DNA from: Micrasema longulum
Taxonomy: Eukaryota; Arthropoda; Insecta; Trichoptera; Brachycentridae
NCBI GenBank assembly: GCA_022494885.1
Contig: JAGVSM010003414.1
Span: 434,001 to 498,000, forward strand
Reading direction: 5' to 3'
Length of the DNA stretch: 64,000 bases
The notes below the pieces were generated by a model. That model was given only the letters and a program-made list of their open reading frames with translations, was not told where the DNA came from and ran no database searches. Shown here piece after piece: positions 1 to 11,577 of the stretch. Each line of letters begins with the position of its first letter. Position 1 is the first letter of the stretch. The position numbers and the translations under genes are program-made.

Positions 1-270
1 ATTTTATTCAAATGAACACAAAACATACCTACCAACTATCCCTATCGCTATATTATCACACTCAGATCAACAATCACAAGCATAAAAATGATACAGAGTT
101 TACAGTATTCCATCGTTAAAAAAATATTCTCTAATGATATTTACAAAATAAGGAGTAACAAATGTGTACCATATAAATCTATAAAGGCGCTGCCGGTTCG
201 AGGAATTCTGTGGCTCTGTATCATTTTGGAACAAAGAAAAAGTGATAAATTCAAAAATTTATTGGAACAT

Positions 271-470
271 AGACTGGCTATTACACAGGATTCACACAAA
301 ATGAAGGTTTAGTGATTCCAAAGACAAGCAACAAATATGGGAAAAGAACTCTTAAATATGTGGTTCCAGTTATGTTCAATTTGTTACCGAACAATCTTAG
401 AAATGGCACTACCAAAAGTGACAAGGGCAAAAGAATAGACTGGCTATTCGATCAGGAGTTTATATATTAA
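271..470 (+). pseudogene. C-terminal fragment of a non-LTR retrotransposon ORF2
   Basis: One frame running to the TAA at 468-470 encodes a short tail with the pattern Y-G-K-R-x-L-K-Y-x-V-P-x-M-F-N-L-L-P-N-N-L. This matches the layout at the very end of many arthropod LINE polyproteins, where a Y/F-G-x-R stretch is followed by an aromatic-N-x-L-P block. It has no start and no RT core, so it is a 5'-truncated relic. A similar tail is seen at 11030-11160 and 44020-44140, although the families differ. The assignment rests on pattern recognition only. Confidence 0.4.
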
Positions 471-529
471 TAACATTTAATATTTGTAAATATAGATATA
501 TATAAAACAGAATTATAAATATGTTATAT

Positions 530-730
530 TCTCATGGATATTTATATTTTTGTATATATATGTTCAAATGTATGTATGTGTATGTGTATATATGTATGTA
601 TGGATATTTATGTGTGCATGTACGGGTATATATATGTTTATATAGATATGGATATTGATATAGACTTAGATATATACATAAATATAGATATTCATATAGA
701 TATAGATATGGATATGGAAATAGACTATGT
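530..730. repeat. Imperfect TATGTA/GATATA simple repeat
   Basis: A run of short imperfect units rich in ATATGTATG and then GATATAGATATG follows the LINE tail at 470. It reads open in one frame only because the units are stop-poor (I, D and Y codons), so I do not regard it as coding. It may be the expanded AT-rich 3' tail of the LINE piece just upstream. Confidence 0.75.
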
Positions 731-739
731 TAATAGACT

Positions 740-1325
740 ATGTTAGAATATGTCAAGAATAATGTTTTTTAATAAAATGCTTTGTGCCTATTAAATGTGT
801 ACACACTCCTGTTTAAATTTTGGTACTCCGGTTTTGTATTTATTTTTTATCTTATAATTGCGATATCATTTGCTTATTTTTTGTTTTTTTTTTACATTTT
901 TCTAAAAGTTATTTGAAAACAAAAATTATATGAACTTTTTTTTTCGCTCCTTATATTTAAGTTAGTAGTAATTATTATTATTCAACTATGTAGTGTTATC
1001 ATATGTTTTAATGTAAAGGATCTTTACCGACAAACCATATTAATTGGCTTGGTGAGTTCTATAAAATAAAAAAAAATGTTTTAAAAAAGAATAAAAATGT
1101 AATATTGTACGTAAAAAATAAATTTAAAAAAAGATCACATTAGCGTGACTTAAAAACATTACATAATAATTTTCTTAAATCAACAACTAGTTAAGGGTGA
1201 AGTCGGCTAGCAACCAGCAACCATCATGCTCCAGACAGAGCAAAGAGAAAATATGCGCAGCTTTAGCACACATTCGAGCAGTGCTGCGCTGATCTAGCCT
1301 CAGTCTAATTAATAAACTGCAGTTT
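740..1325. other. AT-rich intergenic stretch, nothing recognised
   Basis: The sequence is mostly A/T runs with a more complex patch at about 1195-1300. I saw no long frame, TIR pair or RNA gene. Confidence 0.6.
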
Positions 1326-1329
1326 TGAC

Positions 1330-1716
1330 CTGGGGTGCAGTTATGAATCTTCTCCAGCCCCCAGCCCTAGAGAGTGGTTAATTTGGGGATATTTATTTTT
1401 TCCGCTCGACTAATTTTAGCTTCATATATGGCCACACTGATGATTAAACGTCAACAAATATGAACACGTGAATTCAAACATGATGATTTTCATTTAGAAC
1501 ATTATTGCGACCTTAAGCATTACCCAAAACACTTAATTAGGTTGAATTGACCAAACTGTATTAGTTTTATTTTCGTTTTTAAGCAGTTTCATACACTGTT
1601 TGACGTTTAATCATTAGTGAGGCCATTATATGAAGCAGTGTCGTCGCATTAAAAAAATAAAATCTTTAAATTAATCACTCTCTAAGGGGTCGAAAAGATT
1701 CAGAATATCACCACTG
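1330..1716. mobile_element. Foldback MITE, family M1, copy 1
   Basis: The ends are roughly inverted. CTGGGGTG at the left pairs with CACCACTG at the right, and further in CTAGAGAGTGGTTAATTT pairs with AAATTAATCACTCTCTAAGG. A second inner inverted pair (TTCATATATGGCCAC with GGCCATTATATGAAG, plus GATTAAACGTCA with TGACGTTTAATC) shows that the arms are well over 100 bp. A second copy lies at 57737-58123 with the same internal text. The outer CAGNGGTG-type end resembles hAT elements, but no 8-bp target duplication is visible at either copy. Non-autonomous, with no coding. Confidence 0.75.
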
Positions 1717-2074
1717 GCGAGTACGTTTTTTGCTTTGGATTCTTAGTGTTGCCTGCGCTAGCACTGCGATTGTAAAAGTTTTTCTTCATTTTCATTATTT
1801 TATGATATAATATAATATTGTCATCGTTTTTTTAAATTTTTAATAGCATCTAAATTACGTGCTTTAGGTCGACCGGCCTTACTTGGTAGTTTGGTGAGGG
1901 CGCTAGTATAGGATGGACAATGTTGTCAGATGTAGAAATAATTGCTAATAAAATGTTTTTGTTTATTTAATTTTCTTAGCAAAAATATTTAATTCTGACA
2001 GTTTTAATGTGAATATTAAGTAAGCATGCTCTATTCGTAATCAAATTCAAGAAATATTGCAATTATGTTTTTTT

Positions 2075-2200
2075 ATGGAATTTGATTATGCCACGTCTTT
2101 CTCGCTTTCTGCATCCATCAATATTAACATTGTAAATCCTTTTAGCCGTTCTCTCGCCGTCCATTCGTTCAACATGTCCAAAACTACTACTGTTTTACTA
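2075..2200 (-). pseudogene. RTE-like LINE fragment (extreme 3' coding part)
   Basis: The bases around 2085-2190 align well by eye with 15470-15570: the same CATCCATCAA, GTAAAT and AGCCGTTCTCTCGC landmarks occur in the same order. That region is the end of an RTE-like reverse transcriptase ORF read on the minus strand. Here only about 120 bp survive, and they are too short to show any catalytic motif. Confidence 0.6.
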
Positions 2201-2635
2201 AATTCCAGTTCACTATTATATTATTATTATATACTGTAGTAGTTTATTCATAAATATTAATTGAATTACAAAGACAAGCGTTTTTCGATTAAACAATGCA
2301 CTGCCATTAAAAAATGTACAATATATACTAGATAAAGTTTATACATTAAAAAAAATATTTAATAAAAGTGTTAAAACCTGAAAAAACAGAACAATATGAA
2401 ATAATAAAAACTGACCAAATATTTTTTTTTTTTTTTAATAAAACAAACACAAAAATACTTAATTTAAAATAATACAAAACTTGCTTGGAAAAATATAAAA
2501 ATACTTTAATTCTTAAATTAACGGAAACTGAACAATCCTTTTTTAAACATGAAATAAAAAATAGTAAACGCAGATACAGATTTTTTCCGAAAAAAACACT
2601 AACAAGGGTTTATTAAAATAACTATCCTGGCAGCA

Positions 2636-2803
2636 CTAAGTTAAATAATCAAATAACAAAGCTGTTATGGCTGCAGCTCGTCTTATCGAATTTTTAAAGG
2701 CGATTAATGGCGCTTTCTGCAACTTTTCTGCTTCACAATATTGTACAACTGCGTAAGCAGTTTTTTTTACATCAACACGCACTACTTTTGATGATCGCGA
2801 CAT
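2636..2803 (-). CDS. Short ORF resembling a transposase N-terminal region
   Basis: On the minus strand an ATG at 2803 opens a 55-codon frame ending at TAG (2636-2638). The peptide is basic at the start (MSRSSKVV), then has an amphipathic stretch with V-V-Q-Y-C-E-A-E-K and A-P-L-I, followed by R-R-A-A-A. Its composition is unlike the low-complexity frames around it. From memory, several arthropod transposase-like ORFs begin with a YCE-x-EK...PL...R-A-A-A-x-T-G helix-turn-helix segment, so this may be exon 1 or a truncated relic of one. No DDE region is seen nearby. Function unproven. Confidence 0.35.
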   Translation of the reverse strand: MSRSSKVVRVDVKKTAYAVVQYCEAEKLQKAPLIAFKNSIRRAAAITALLFDYLT

Positions 2804-2809
2804 ATTATT

Positions 2810-4320
2810 TAATTAATAATAGGAAGTAAATATAGAAATCACGCACAACGTTTCACCCCGAACGACTGTCCGCAACTAAGTTGCAGGGTACGGGGAGCGG
2901 CAACGTGGGGGGTGTAAGGGATTTTAGTTATAAAATTAGTCAACTTCCACGTAAGGCTGGTTGACATCTAGCAACGCGCTACCCCAAAAGAGCGTTAAGA
3001 ATCGTACTGCTGTCCTCGAAATTTCTAAACTGGCATCTTGAGAGTTTCGATATTAAAAATGTCACGACACTCAAAATTTCAAGTTTCGAATGAAGGGCCC
3101 TGTCTATAATTCATGGTGTATACTCAAAATACTGTTGTGTAAGTTTATATTTTCTCTCGTCTTCCATGGCTGCAGCTTTTTAAGTAAATATATAAGTAAA
3201 TACTTAAGTTCAGTGTAAATAAATAGTAAATACTTAAGTTCATTGTACGAACTGAATCCGATCTTTGTAATTTAACAATGAATAAAGTAGAGGCAAAAAG
3301 TTGTATCGACTCGTCACTCGAGCGTATCCGTGCAATTTGTGGGAACCAATAGAAAGTCCCTTCGCGTCCTATTGGCTGATGTATTCGAGCTTATTTTAAA
3401 TAAATTCGTTTCTGCTTTTTTTTGACACTAACACTGAATCAAGATTTTTGGCCGAAACATTAGTTAGAAAGATATCTCAACTGAGAAGGTACATTTTAAA
3501 TAATTTTTTTTATTTCATTCAGAAAACATAGTCATACATAATCAGCATTTAAAACAACGATTTTCTAACATAAAAAGGCCAATTAAGTTTTCATAAATTA
3601 TGCAAAAGATGTTATCATTAAATGTGACAAAAAATGGGTAAATTAGAAACTCAAGTGAGAAAATAATAATTGTTAACATTTGCGGTTATCATTAGTATCT
3701 AATAAATAAAAATACCGAATGCACACTCCGAGCCATCCATGCACACACATGTAAACGCACATACAAAACATACACAAACATATACATAGCATAAACCACT
3801 CAAGATGTACGTTCAGCAACTATCCCAAATAATCAACTCCATGAAGAAAGTTTATGTATAAATGCAACGTGCAGTTAAAAATATGAAAGTCTCGTTTCAT
3901 GATGGCCAGAATTGTAAACATATTAGGTTAAATTTGGATCAGCTACGATGGATACGTAAGTTTTTAACATACCTGATTATTTTTTTTGGTAATGTATTAT
4001 AAAAAATAATATTAATTTTATATACATATATATCTGTTTTGTGTAGGGGAGATCCGCCTAAGTTTACAATTTTAAGGAGTTCATTTTTTTGTGTCTAAAT
4101 TTTACAAAAATATATTTCAAAGTCGAAAGTGCAATAATTAATCAACTGAAATGTATTATTTGTTGAAATTTCTTTTGGAAATATTGATATTTAAAAAAAA
4201 AGTGTAATCATCAATTCAAAATATTTGTCAACTTACCCGTAGTACGGGTAAGATGATCAAGAATCACGGGTCGGTTGGCAAATAAAAGTATGCACCAAAT
4301 TTGATTAAATAAAATTACAA
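2810..4320. other. Intergenic sequence with short duplications
   Basis: This holds a less AT-rich patch (2840-3010, 3290-3380), a small direct duplication of AGTAAATACTTAAGTTCA at 3182-3245, and a CA-rich simple stretch at 3720-3800. No gene was recognised. Confidence 0.5.
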
Positions 4321-4328
4321 TTAATTTC

Positions 4329-4458
4329 ATTGTTCCTAGACTGGAACTGAAGCGTAAATGATCACCTTTCCTTCCATGCAACAATAATTATCTTTGTATA
4401 CCCCAATATAGTGCCCTATGTAACACTGGGTGCCGTTAAAGAAATGATAATGATGATG
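4329..4458 (+). mobile_element. SINE1 copy, tail half only
   Basis: This carries the SINE1 body landmarks CTGGAACTGAAGCGTAA, TGATCACC, CTTCC, GTGCCCTATG and GGGTGCCGTTAAAG, and ends in an ATGATGATG tail. The tRNA-like head is missing, so it is a 5'-truncated copy. Confidence 0.7.
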
Positions 4459-4733
4459 TACAAGTATAACTTTTATATGTTAATTTAATTATTTTATTTA
4501 TCCCTATTTAAATGAAAATCGATACTTTTTAAGCATTCCTTTTGCAAACTGTAATTATTATTAACTATGTGTATTAATGTCTGTATAAAGGGATACATTA
4601 TAAAACACTGCCTCTATTACTCCAATCCTTTTTATTTTTATCTTCTGTTATTTTTTCATGTATGCTAAAGTTATCGGTTAAAATGTTTCTTTGGCTTTTT
4701 TTCTATATTTCCCGCAGTTTTGATATATTAAAA

Positions 4734-5530
4734 GGGCTGTTTCTATGTGGACAATACAATAGATTTGACAATGTTGTATTTTACCAGCTCACGGACAGAA
4801 CCCTGGGACAATACGAAAATTAAGTGTATTAGAAGAAAACTTAAACACTAAAAACGGAAAATTATTTATTGAAGCCAAAATAAACTATATATAAAAACCT
4901 GTCTACCTAAATAATAGCACAATTAAAAACCGTCTCTAAATCTTGCACAAATAGATTTCAATTATACTACTTGACACCTCAAACTAAGCATTCTCTATTG
5001 AGTTGGTGAAACATAATTAGAAATCTCACAATTTTTTTTTTTTATTTTTGGCAAATATCTTAGTAACTCCACTCCTTCAATGGAGGATTCTAAGTTTGCT
5101 TCTAATACCCTCAATTCGTCCACGTGAGTGCTGCGAAAATAAATTCACGACGGCGTTTGTTACGAGCGAATTTACGAAAAATATTATTAATTTCATTCCG
5201 AGATGTATTGGAATTGTTTAAGGACAAACTAAAAAATAAAGAGGATTTTTTTCTGCCTCCATGTTCGGCAGAATTTGTTTTGAGAGCGACACGTTCACGT
5301 CAATCAAATCGCTTTTGTTACACGGTCCTGTCCGTACGTGTTCTCACGACGGCAGTGTGACCGCGCGCGGCGAGGGAGGTAATCATTGTTCCACGGATTA
5401 GCCTGCCCGTCTATCTCGGTGGCAATGTCTCGGGACATTTTTTTGTCCTACAATTAGCTGTTTACACGTGGGCAATATGTCGAGTCCTGGAACAAAACAA
5501 TATTGTTTAGTCAACGTGTAAACGACCTTC
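4734..5530. mobile_element. Non-autonomous DNA transposon, family M2, copy 1
   Basis: The left end (GGCTGTTTCTATGTGGACAA) is a diverged inverted match to the right end read backwards (GGTCGTTTACACGTTGAC). The right terminus also holds its own inverted pair, GTTTACACGT with ACGTGTAAAC. A related sequence at 53081-53420 shares AGATGTATTGGAAT, CGGTCCTGTCC, TAATCATTGT and GCTGTTTACA in the same order. The open frame at 5124-5360 (78 codons, basic) sits inside it. I do not recognise that peptide, and it could be a remnant of a transposon protein or chance. Confidence 0.5.
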
Positions 5531-6094
5531 AAATGTTTTGTTTCATTTTGTTTATATACATAAGTGTTTAGTATTTTATGATTATAAAAAAAAATTGGCA
5601 GGGGAATTTACCATTAAATACATAATTAATATATTTTAGGTAACTAACTTTTTTGTACTATAATCAAATTTGATTAGGCCAGTCTGTCTCTGACGCGACA
5701 AACTTCCATATACATAATTTGTATAGAATGTACCTACTCAATATACAACTTAGGTGTGTGTGTACATTAACTAACCAAGATAATTACCTCACATTAGAGG
5801 CGTTTAACTAACCCCACCTATCACGTCGGAGTATTCTCATTAGCCACGCCCATTGACATAAATATTTGCCATTTGCTGTCGTTTAATTAATTTAATTACC
5901 TCCACAAGTTGTAATACACTGTCTCAAATAATTTAGATACTACATTTAAAAGTACCCACATTTAAGCAAGCCTCTCAAGAGGTCCTCTCAAGTCCTCAAG
6001 GAAATCACATCATTTGCAAATTATGACTTTTCTGCACGTTTTCACAAACTTATTTACATGTTTTTGTACTTTTAAACTACTTTTAATTAAATTT

Positions 6095-6500
6095 ATTTCA
6101 ACAGAGAGGGAAAAAGTTTTCGAGAAGGGAATATGGAAGTCTAGGCATTTACAGGGCTTATGACCTGTCATTGGCTGGTTTAAGTGGCCACTTTACACAC
6201 TGTGTAACATTCACCATTCTGCCCATGTTTGAACATCCACATTTCCTCAACTCTTCCATCTGTTGACTTTTGTGAAGTAAAAGAGCTGAAACCTTTATCA
6301 CGTGGGTGAGATTCATCCGGCTGAACCAAATCACCCACTAGGCAACGCCTGAAAACAATTTTCCAATTTTTATACTTCTTCTTTTACCAGGTAGTAATTC
6401 AACGATGTTTGATTATGTCCAAATGCTTGCAGACTGGCTGGATTTCCTCCCTAGGGAGTTGTTAATATTTAAATTTATTTCAACAGAGAGGGAAAAAGTA
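6095..6500 (+). repeat. Repeat A, one full unit
   Basis: This copy is bounded on both sides by AAATTTATTTCAACAGAGAG (6090-6110 and 6470-6490). It runs through the family landmarks GGAAGTCTAGGCATTTACAG, CTTATGACCTGTCATTGGCT, TAAGTGGCCACTTTACACAC, AGCTGAAACCTTTAT, CAACGCCTGAAAACAATTTT and GTCCAAATGCTTGCAGA. The distance between the flanking copies is about 378 bp, which I take as the repeat unit. No coding frame is consistent across copies. It may derive from a satellite-like or rolling-circle element, but the class is unknown. Confidence 0.8.
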
Positions 6501-6784
6501 CTTTTAATTACTTATATTATATATTCAATCAATATATTGCTGCTCTTACTATAATGTGTCATTAATTTTGAAGATGTTTTTAAATATATAATAACCTTAC
6601 ATATAATTACTTTATAATATGAAAACTTCACTGGTCTATAAGAGCTAAGTCTAACTGTGTAAAATATAAAACTATGTTACTGTACTGTATGTTTCCTAAA
6701 TAAAAGAAAATAAAAAATAAATAAAATAAAATCACAAAGCAAAATGGGTATTTATAAAATAATATTTTATCATCGTTTCATGCT

Positions 6785-6835
6785 CACTAGACTGAAGTTG
6801 ACCTTTAAAGGGCGAAAACGCTATTTTGTGTAAGT
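6785..6835 (+). ncRNA. Degenerate hammerhead-like remnant (weak)
   Basis: The text CTGAAGTTGACC, a CCTTTAAAGG palindrome and then GCGAAAACG has the order core, stem II, GAAA known from Penelope-like element ribozymes. The A9 position is lost (CTGAAGT) and no matching stem I or stem III is visible, so it would not be active. It lies 350 bp from the better motif at 7131-7169. Confidence 0.25.
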
Positions 6836-7035
6836 AGAAATTTATCAAGTATTTTAATTTATAACTTTTATGAAAATTTAAAATACATATTATTATAATA
6901 GGTAATACTTGGTATACTATACAATATACTTAACAACGCTACAACGACTTACCTAACCATTTGAACAATTACGCTGGAGACAAATAGCCAGACGAGACAT
7001 AACATGACTAGACCTTTTAATGTTTCTTATTTAAT

Positions 7036-7318
7036 ATTATTGTAATCAAATATATTTTTTACTTTGTGGTATGACATTTTACACTTATATGTTTATAAAT
7101 TTGTATAAACCACTTTAATTTTGAGTTACACTTCGACCGGTTTCGAGGTTACTACCTTATCGTCAGGAATTAAATTAACTTATAATTACACAAATCATCT
7201 TATATCCGAAACCCTTATTAATTACGTGGTTTTACTCACGAAACACGTGTAAAAATTTTGCATGTCAATAAAAATTATTTTCGTTTAGACAATTTATACA
7301 ATTGTATAAACATATAAG
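7036..7318 (-). mobile_element. Small inverted-repeat retroelement-like insertion
   Basis: The insert is flanked by identical 15-bp direct repeats TGTTTCTTATTTAAT (7021-7035 and 7319-7333), which looks like a target duplication. Inside, ACACTTATATGTTTATA near 7080 is repeated inverted near 7320 (TATAAACATATAAGTGT), giving a largely palindromic element of about 280 bp. The centre carries the hammerhead-like motif described separately. Target duplications of this length together with a ribozyme fit a Penelope-like terminal-repeat remnant or a retrozyme. There is no coding. Confidence 0.5.
7131..7169 (-). ncRNA. Hammerhead-ribozyme-like motif
   Basis: Read on the minus strand, 7166-7160 is CTGACGA, matching the hammerhead CUGANGA core. 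An AGGT-AGTA-ACCT hairpin (stem II) follows, then GAAA (7144-7141), CCGG and the UC cleavage dinucleotide with C at 7135. Stem I is short: TTC before the core pairs with GAA after the C. The GAAACCGGTC block with its minimal self-complementary stem III is typical of hammerheads in Penelope-like elements and retrozymes. All conserved core bases are present. Activity is not shown by sequence alone. Confidence 0.55.
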
Positions 7319-7339
7319 TGTTTCTTATTTAATTCTAAT

Positions 7340-9255
7340 AGATTTTTATAAATAAAAAAATAATAATTTAAAAAATGTAATTACATTAAGAATTGTCAAA
7401 AAATATTATTTTTATGTTAAACTAAATTTGCATTTAATTGCATAAATATTGAAATTATAAAAAAATTATGTATCTTCAAACATTCTCAGAATATGAAATG
7501 TTGTGCAGTGAGTAAAATGATATCTTAACCTAATCAATTACATGTAAAAAGCTCTGATATGCCCATATTTCCCTATTTTCTTCTCCAATAGTTGTCTGTC
7601 ATTGTAAATATCAACTTTGACAAGCGTCCCAGGGGTTTAATTCCCACTGGTGCCTGCTTGTCTACAAACTGAAATATTGTTGATTCAATTAACTGGTCTA
7701 AGAAGATGAATAAAAACTCAAAAGTTGCGAATTTTCAGACTTTCTTATTATATTTTATAATCTTACCTACGTGAATAAAGGTTTTAACTCTTTTGATTCA
7801 CAACAATCCACTGATAAAGAATGGAAGAAGTATGCACATATAAACAGAAGCAGAATGATGCTTAGGCTACCAGTGAGAATCGGTCTAACCCCAAAAATAA
7901 TATTTAAACAGTGATTACTTAAGCCACCCTAAAGTAGGTCTTTATTACTGTAAATACCTATGCCTCCATATTTCCTTCTCAAAAAGATCTAATGCATTAA
8001 TTTTCATCGCTACATTTCCGGGTAACCGATCTTATGGAACGGCCGAATAATTACAATCTGTGCAATTTATGGGTTTCACTGATCTCCGTTCCGTTATCAA
8101 ATATTGCATAATGATTAAACATTTATTGAACACATAATATTATATTCCCACAGTTGGAGATTGAACAAAATAATACCTAAATTGTAATACGTTAACACTT
8201 ATTATTTGTAATTATTAACTTTGCACCATTATTTTTCTCCAGCCACGTATCATTCAACTGCCCCTGAAGCTAATGATAGTCATTTTGTAATGATTTGTAC
8301 ATAGGTTGACCATTATTCTACGTTACAAAATCGGCACTGCTAACCCTTTTGAACTCATTTGGTAACGCCATTGAAGAAAAACCAGAGATGTTTAAATCGA
8401 AGGTGATAATGTAAATTATTACCAAGATTTAAAGCGTTAACTTTTTAATAAATGTTAAGACTTAAATCATACAATCAAGAATAGCCCAGAAGGAGCGTAA
8501 AATCATTTTTAAATACATCGGACTGTGTCCAAAAATCCCCCCAATTCGCCTCACTTTCACCGCGCGCATTAGTGAAGTCGCCGCGTAATGTTGCCAAATT
8601 GGAAAAATATAATCACAACACAAATGTAAGATAAAAAAAAGCAATTTGTTAATTTCTCTAAAACTATATTGTACTCGTGGAAACATTGATTGACACAACA
8701 GAGTAGAAAAGTAAAGCGCCATTTCATAAAAGTTATTTATTTCATGAACTTTGAACTTAAAATATATAACAAATTTTATTTTACATAAAACTGATATTTT
8801 TATATCATCTTAAATAATATTTGATGTTTTGAAGATAATGTCGGTCAAATATCTACGATAGAGTTGTTTAATCCGAGATCCAATTTTCATTAGTACTCTC
8901 ATTAAATGAGCATAGAAGGGTAACAAAATTTACTACCCTGGTAACACTAATGAAATGTCCATTTTGTTTTCTTCGACAATCTAACAGATGGAAAAATGAT
9001 TCAATTTTTCAGTAATGCCTTTGCTACTTACACATGCATTTGCTAATTACACATGAAATGTGATCCCATCCTGTTCCTTTAAGATCCATCAGTATTTCTA
9101 CACTTTAAAACGACACAACACGGCAAAGTCGAATTCTAATCGGGAGTTGCGTACTGAGCGACGTCTACAAAGAAACTAATGGGTCAAAACGTATAACTAC
9201 TATTTTTAGAGTAGTCGCCTTCTGTTTGATGTGCGTATGCGGTTTCTGGACTATT
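7340..9255. other. AT-rich intergenic region, nothing recognised
   Basis: This is complex enough to be unique sequence in places (7550-8100, 8460-8720). It has no frame with family features, no TIR pair and no SINE head. The longest frames are under 90 codons and lack motifs. Confidence 0.5.
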
Positions 9256-9261
9256 CTTAAT

Positions 9262-9380
9262 TCTATGACTTTAAAGAGGAAGCGAGATATGTATGCAAAG
9301 ATAGAGTGATGTGGCGTTCTATCCTTTCTGCCTTCCCTTACGGGGAACGGCGTGATGGTTTGTTTGTTTATTGTTTGTAG
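9262..9380 (+). pseudogene. RTE-like LINE 3' end
   Basis: The piece AAGCGAGATATGTATGCAAAG, ATAGAGTG, GCGTTCTATCCT and CCTTACGGGGAACGGCGTGATGG is the reverse complement of the 3' end seen at 15300-15390. It is about 110 bp of the RTE-like family, in the opposite orientation to the 15.3-kb copy. Confidence 0.65.
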
Positions 9381-10239
9381 AAACAGAGAAAGTGCTCATA
9401 CAAAGTTGCTCGAATAATTTAATCAAATAAAGAATGGGAAATATGAAAACAATCAGGAAAGCAGAATGCGTCTGAATTAATAACTAATCATATAGCAATT
9501 GAAATAACTATATTTTTATTTCAATTTATTTTTCAAAAATATTTACAAAATAGTCTTAAATTAAAGTCCTGCTGAGTTGCATACATACAAATCGTCAGCA
9601 GGTTCTTATAAATTGCATCGATTATTTATACTAAATATTTTTTCTTGAAAAACATTACATATTACATTATCAAAAATTAAAAACTATCTCTAATACAAAA
9701 AACATTTTTCTATTAACCATAATTTGAGCAAACGTCTCACTCCTTTATTTAACTCGGTATTATTAATATAATTTGGTTACATGTTGAATATTTTAGGTAT
9801 ACTGTATTGCAGTGTCCTTTTGCCATATTTATTGCAATATCTAGGCTAGCATATTAACAGCTAGCCCTTCCATACTAGTGGTGTAATCATGTACCAACTT
9901 GTGTTTATACTCGGAGTGCGACGCATGCTGATAAATTAATTTGTACCAAAGTCGAGTCCTGTCAGATAATTTATTTACATATTCATACATCAATGATATT
10001 GAAATATTTTGTCTCTGGCGGTATACATCTTTATGTAGTAGCAATTTGATCATAGAATTTTGCAAAGTTTGAATAAAATTTCTATTAGTTTCACTTGATA
10101 ACCCCCAGGTGGATTATAATATAAGTAATAACTAGTTTTTTTACGACTATCCATTTTTTTATTTTATAAATTTATTGCAAAAAAATAGTATACATACGAG
10201 TACTTAATAACAGGAAATCTATATAAATCTAATTAATGT

Positions 10240-10330
10240 AAAATGAAAACGGAGTATTCTCTGTTTATGATAGTCTCCATCTAACATGGCTCAGCCTGTT
10301 CTAAGATGGAGATTTTTTATCTTTAGAGTA
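10240..10330. repeat. Short dispersed repeat sharing a motif with 18255-18330
   Basis: ATGGCTCAGCCTGTTCTAAG here and its near reverse complement at 18280-18310 are shared, followed on both sides by AGATGG and a T-run. The local sequence can also fold, since TCTCCATCT pairs with AGATGGAGA. Family unknown. Confidence 0.45.
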
Positions 10331-10721
10331 TAAGTAGTCCTATACTAATAAAACGATAACATAAAATAAATAAAAATAATACTATTTAATTATAAATGCC
10401 TAGCTTATCAAATGTAAGAAATTAAAAATCGTTATTATATGTGCCAAGAATACATGTTACTTGAATATAAATAATATAGTATAATATATAATAAAAAACA
10501 ATATAAAGGAATGAAATACATAAAAATATAAATAATATGGGTACCAATTATATAAAGTAATACGTGTTTTAATTTACATATATTTTTCAAAAAAATTTAT
10601 CGCGATACTATTTATATGTGCAGTTATTTTTATTTAAAATTTGTTTTACATTTTGAGTCTTTTATATTTAGCAAAAAATCATTAAATATTTTTGGAGCAA
10701 TTACATTGTATTACTTTTTAC

Positions 10722-11480
10722 CAAAAGCATTATATTAATCGGTTGGGGTGGTGCAAGTGACACAGTTTTAAATAGTGTATTTGTTGCACAAAAATCAATA
10801 ATTAAAATAATACTCAGAGTCCCGATACAGACATCTACTGAAGAAATATTCCATAAATCACAACTTATGATACCAAAACAATTATACGCTAAAACAATAC
10901 TCACTTATAGATTCAAAAATTACTCTTACTCAAATGAAAGACATAACCCCCACGATACATCACATACAAATAATATAATCACTAGATCCTCAACACATAG
11001 ACAACTTAAACAAATAAAAACTAAAACCACTTTCGGACGAAGGGATTTTAAGTATTATACAATTAAAATCTATAACCTACTTCCACTATCTATTAAAACA
11101 ATTAGTTACGAGAAAATATTTAAAAAGGCCATAAAAAAATGGATAGTGGAGCTAGGTAGAAGTAAAATGGATTGTCTCATTCGCCCATACCAATATTGAA
11201 TCAACTGCTTCACAAGTGTACAGCTTATGTTAGGTTTTTGTTATTTTCTTTGTGTGTTTTGTAATATAAATAATATAGCTGTACATAAATACCTTGTTTA
11301 TAAAACTGTCTGAATATTTGTTAATTATCTTAATTTTTTTAAGTTAATCTTCATTGTTTATTCTTAAATGTAATTTAAAAAAAGTATATTGTTAAGTGTT
11401 CTCGGCACGGGAAACCCCAGTGAGGTCACATTTTTTTTTATTATTAACTATAGTTTGTAAGCAAAAAATATAAATAAATA
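10722..11480 (+). pseudogene. Truncated LINE: RT C-terminus plus 3' UTR (family L1a)
   Basis: An open frame starts in the RT thumb-like region, with the pattern G-W-G-G then VLNSVFVAQKSIIKIILR. It passes through K-Q-L-Y-A-K-T-I-L and ends with FGRRDFKYYTIKIYNLLP and KKAIKKWIVELG before TGA at 11197-11199. This layout is typical for the end of Jockey/CR1-superfamily ORF2. The 3' UTR runs to an A-rich tail near 11480 and contains CTCGGCACGGGAAACCCCAG, which recurs at 44392-44411 after a related C-terminus. The RT core is absent, so this is a 5'-truncated insertion. Confidence 0.7.
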
Positions 11481-11577
11481 AATGAAATAAATTACATTAC
11501 CTCATACACTTATATCGTTTATACCTATTGCATTTTACTAAAAAAAATATATTTTTATTATACATAATTTTTTAGAA

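Noticed and set aside
534..746. 70-codon frame rich in I, D, Y and M
   Set aside because: It is a translation of a TATG/GATATA simple repeat.
5124..5360. 78-codon basic frame as a host gene
   Set aside because: It lies within the M2 transposon-like element and has no recognised domain; kept only as part of that element.
9841..10065. 74-codon minus-strand frame with fairly normal amino-acid use
   Set aside because: No family recognised, no neighbouring exons or repeat context; chance cannot be excluded.
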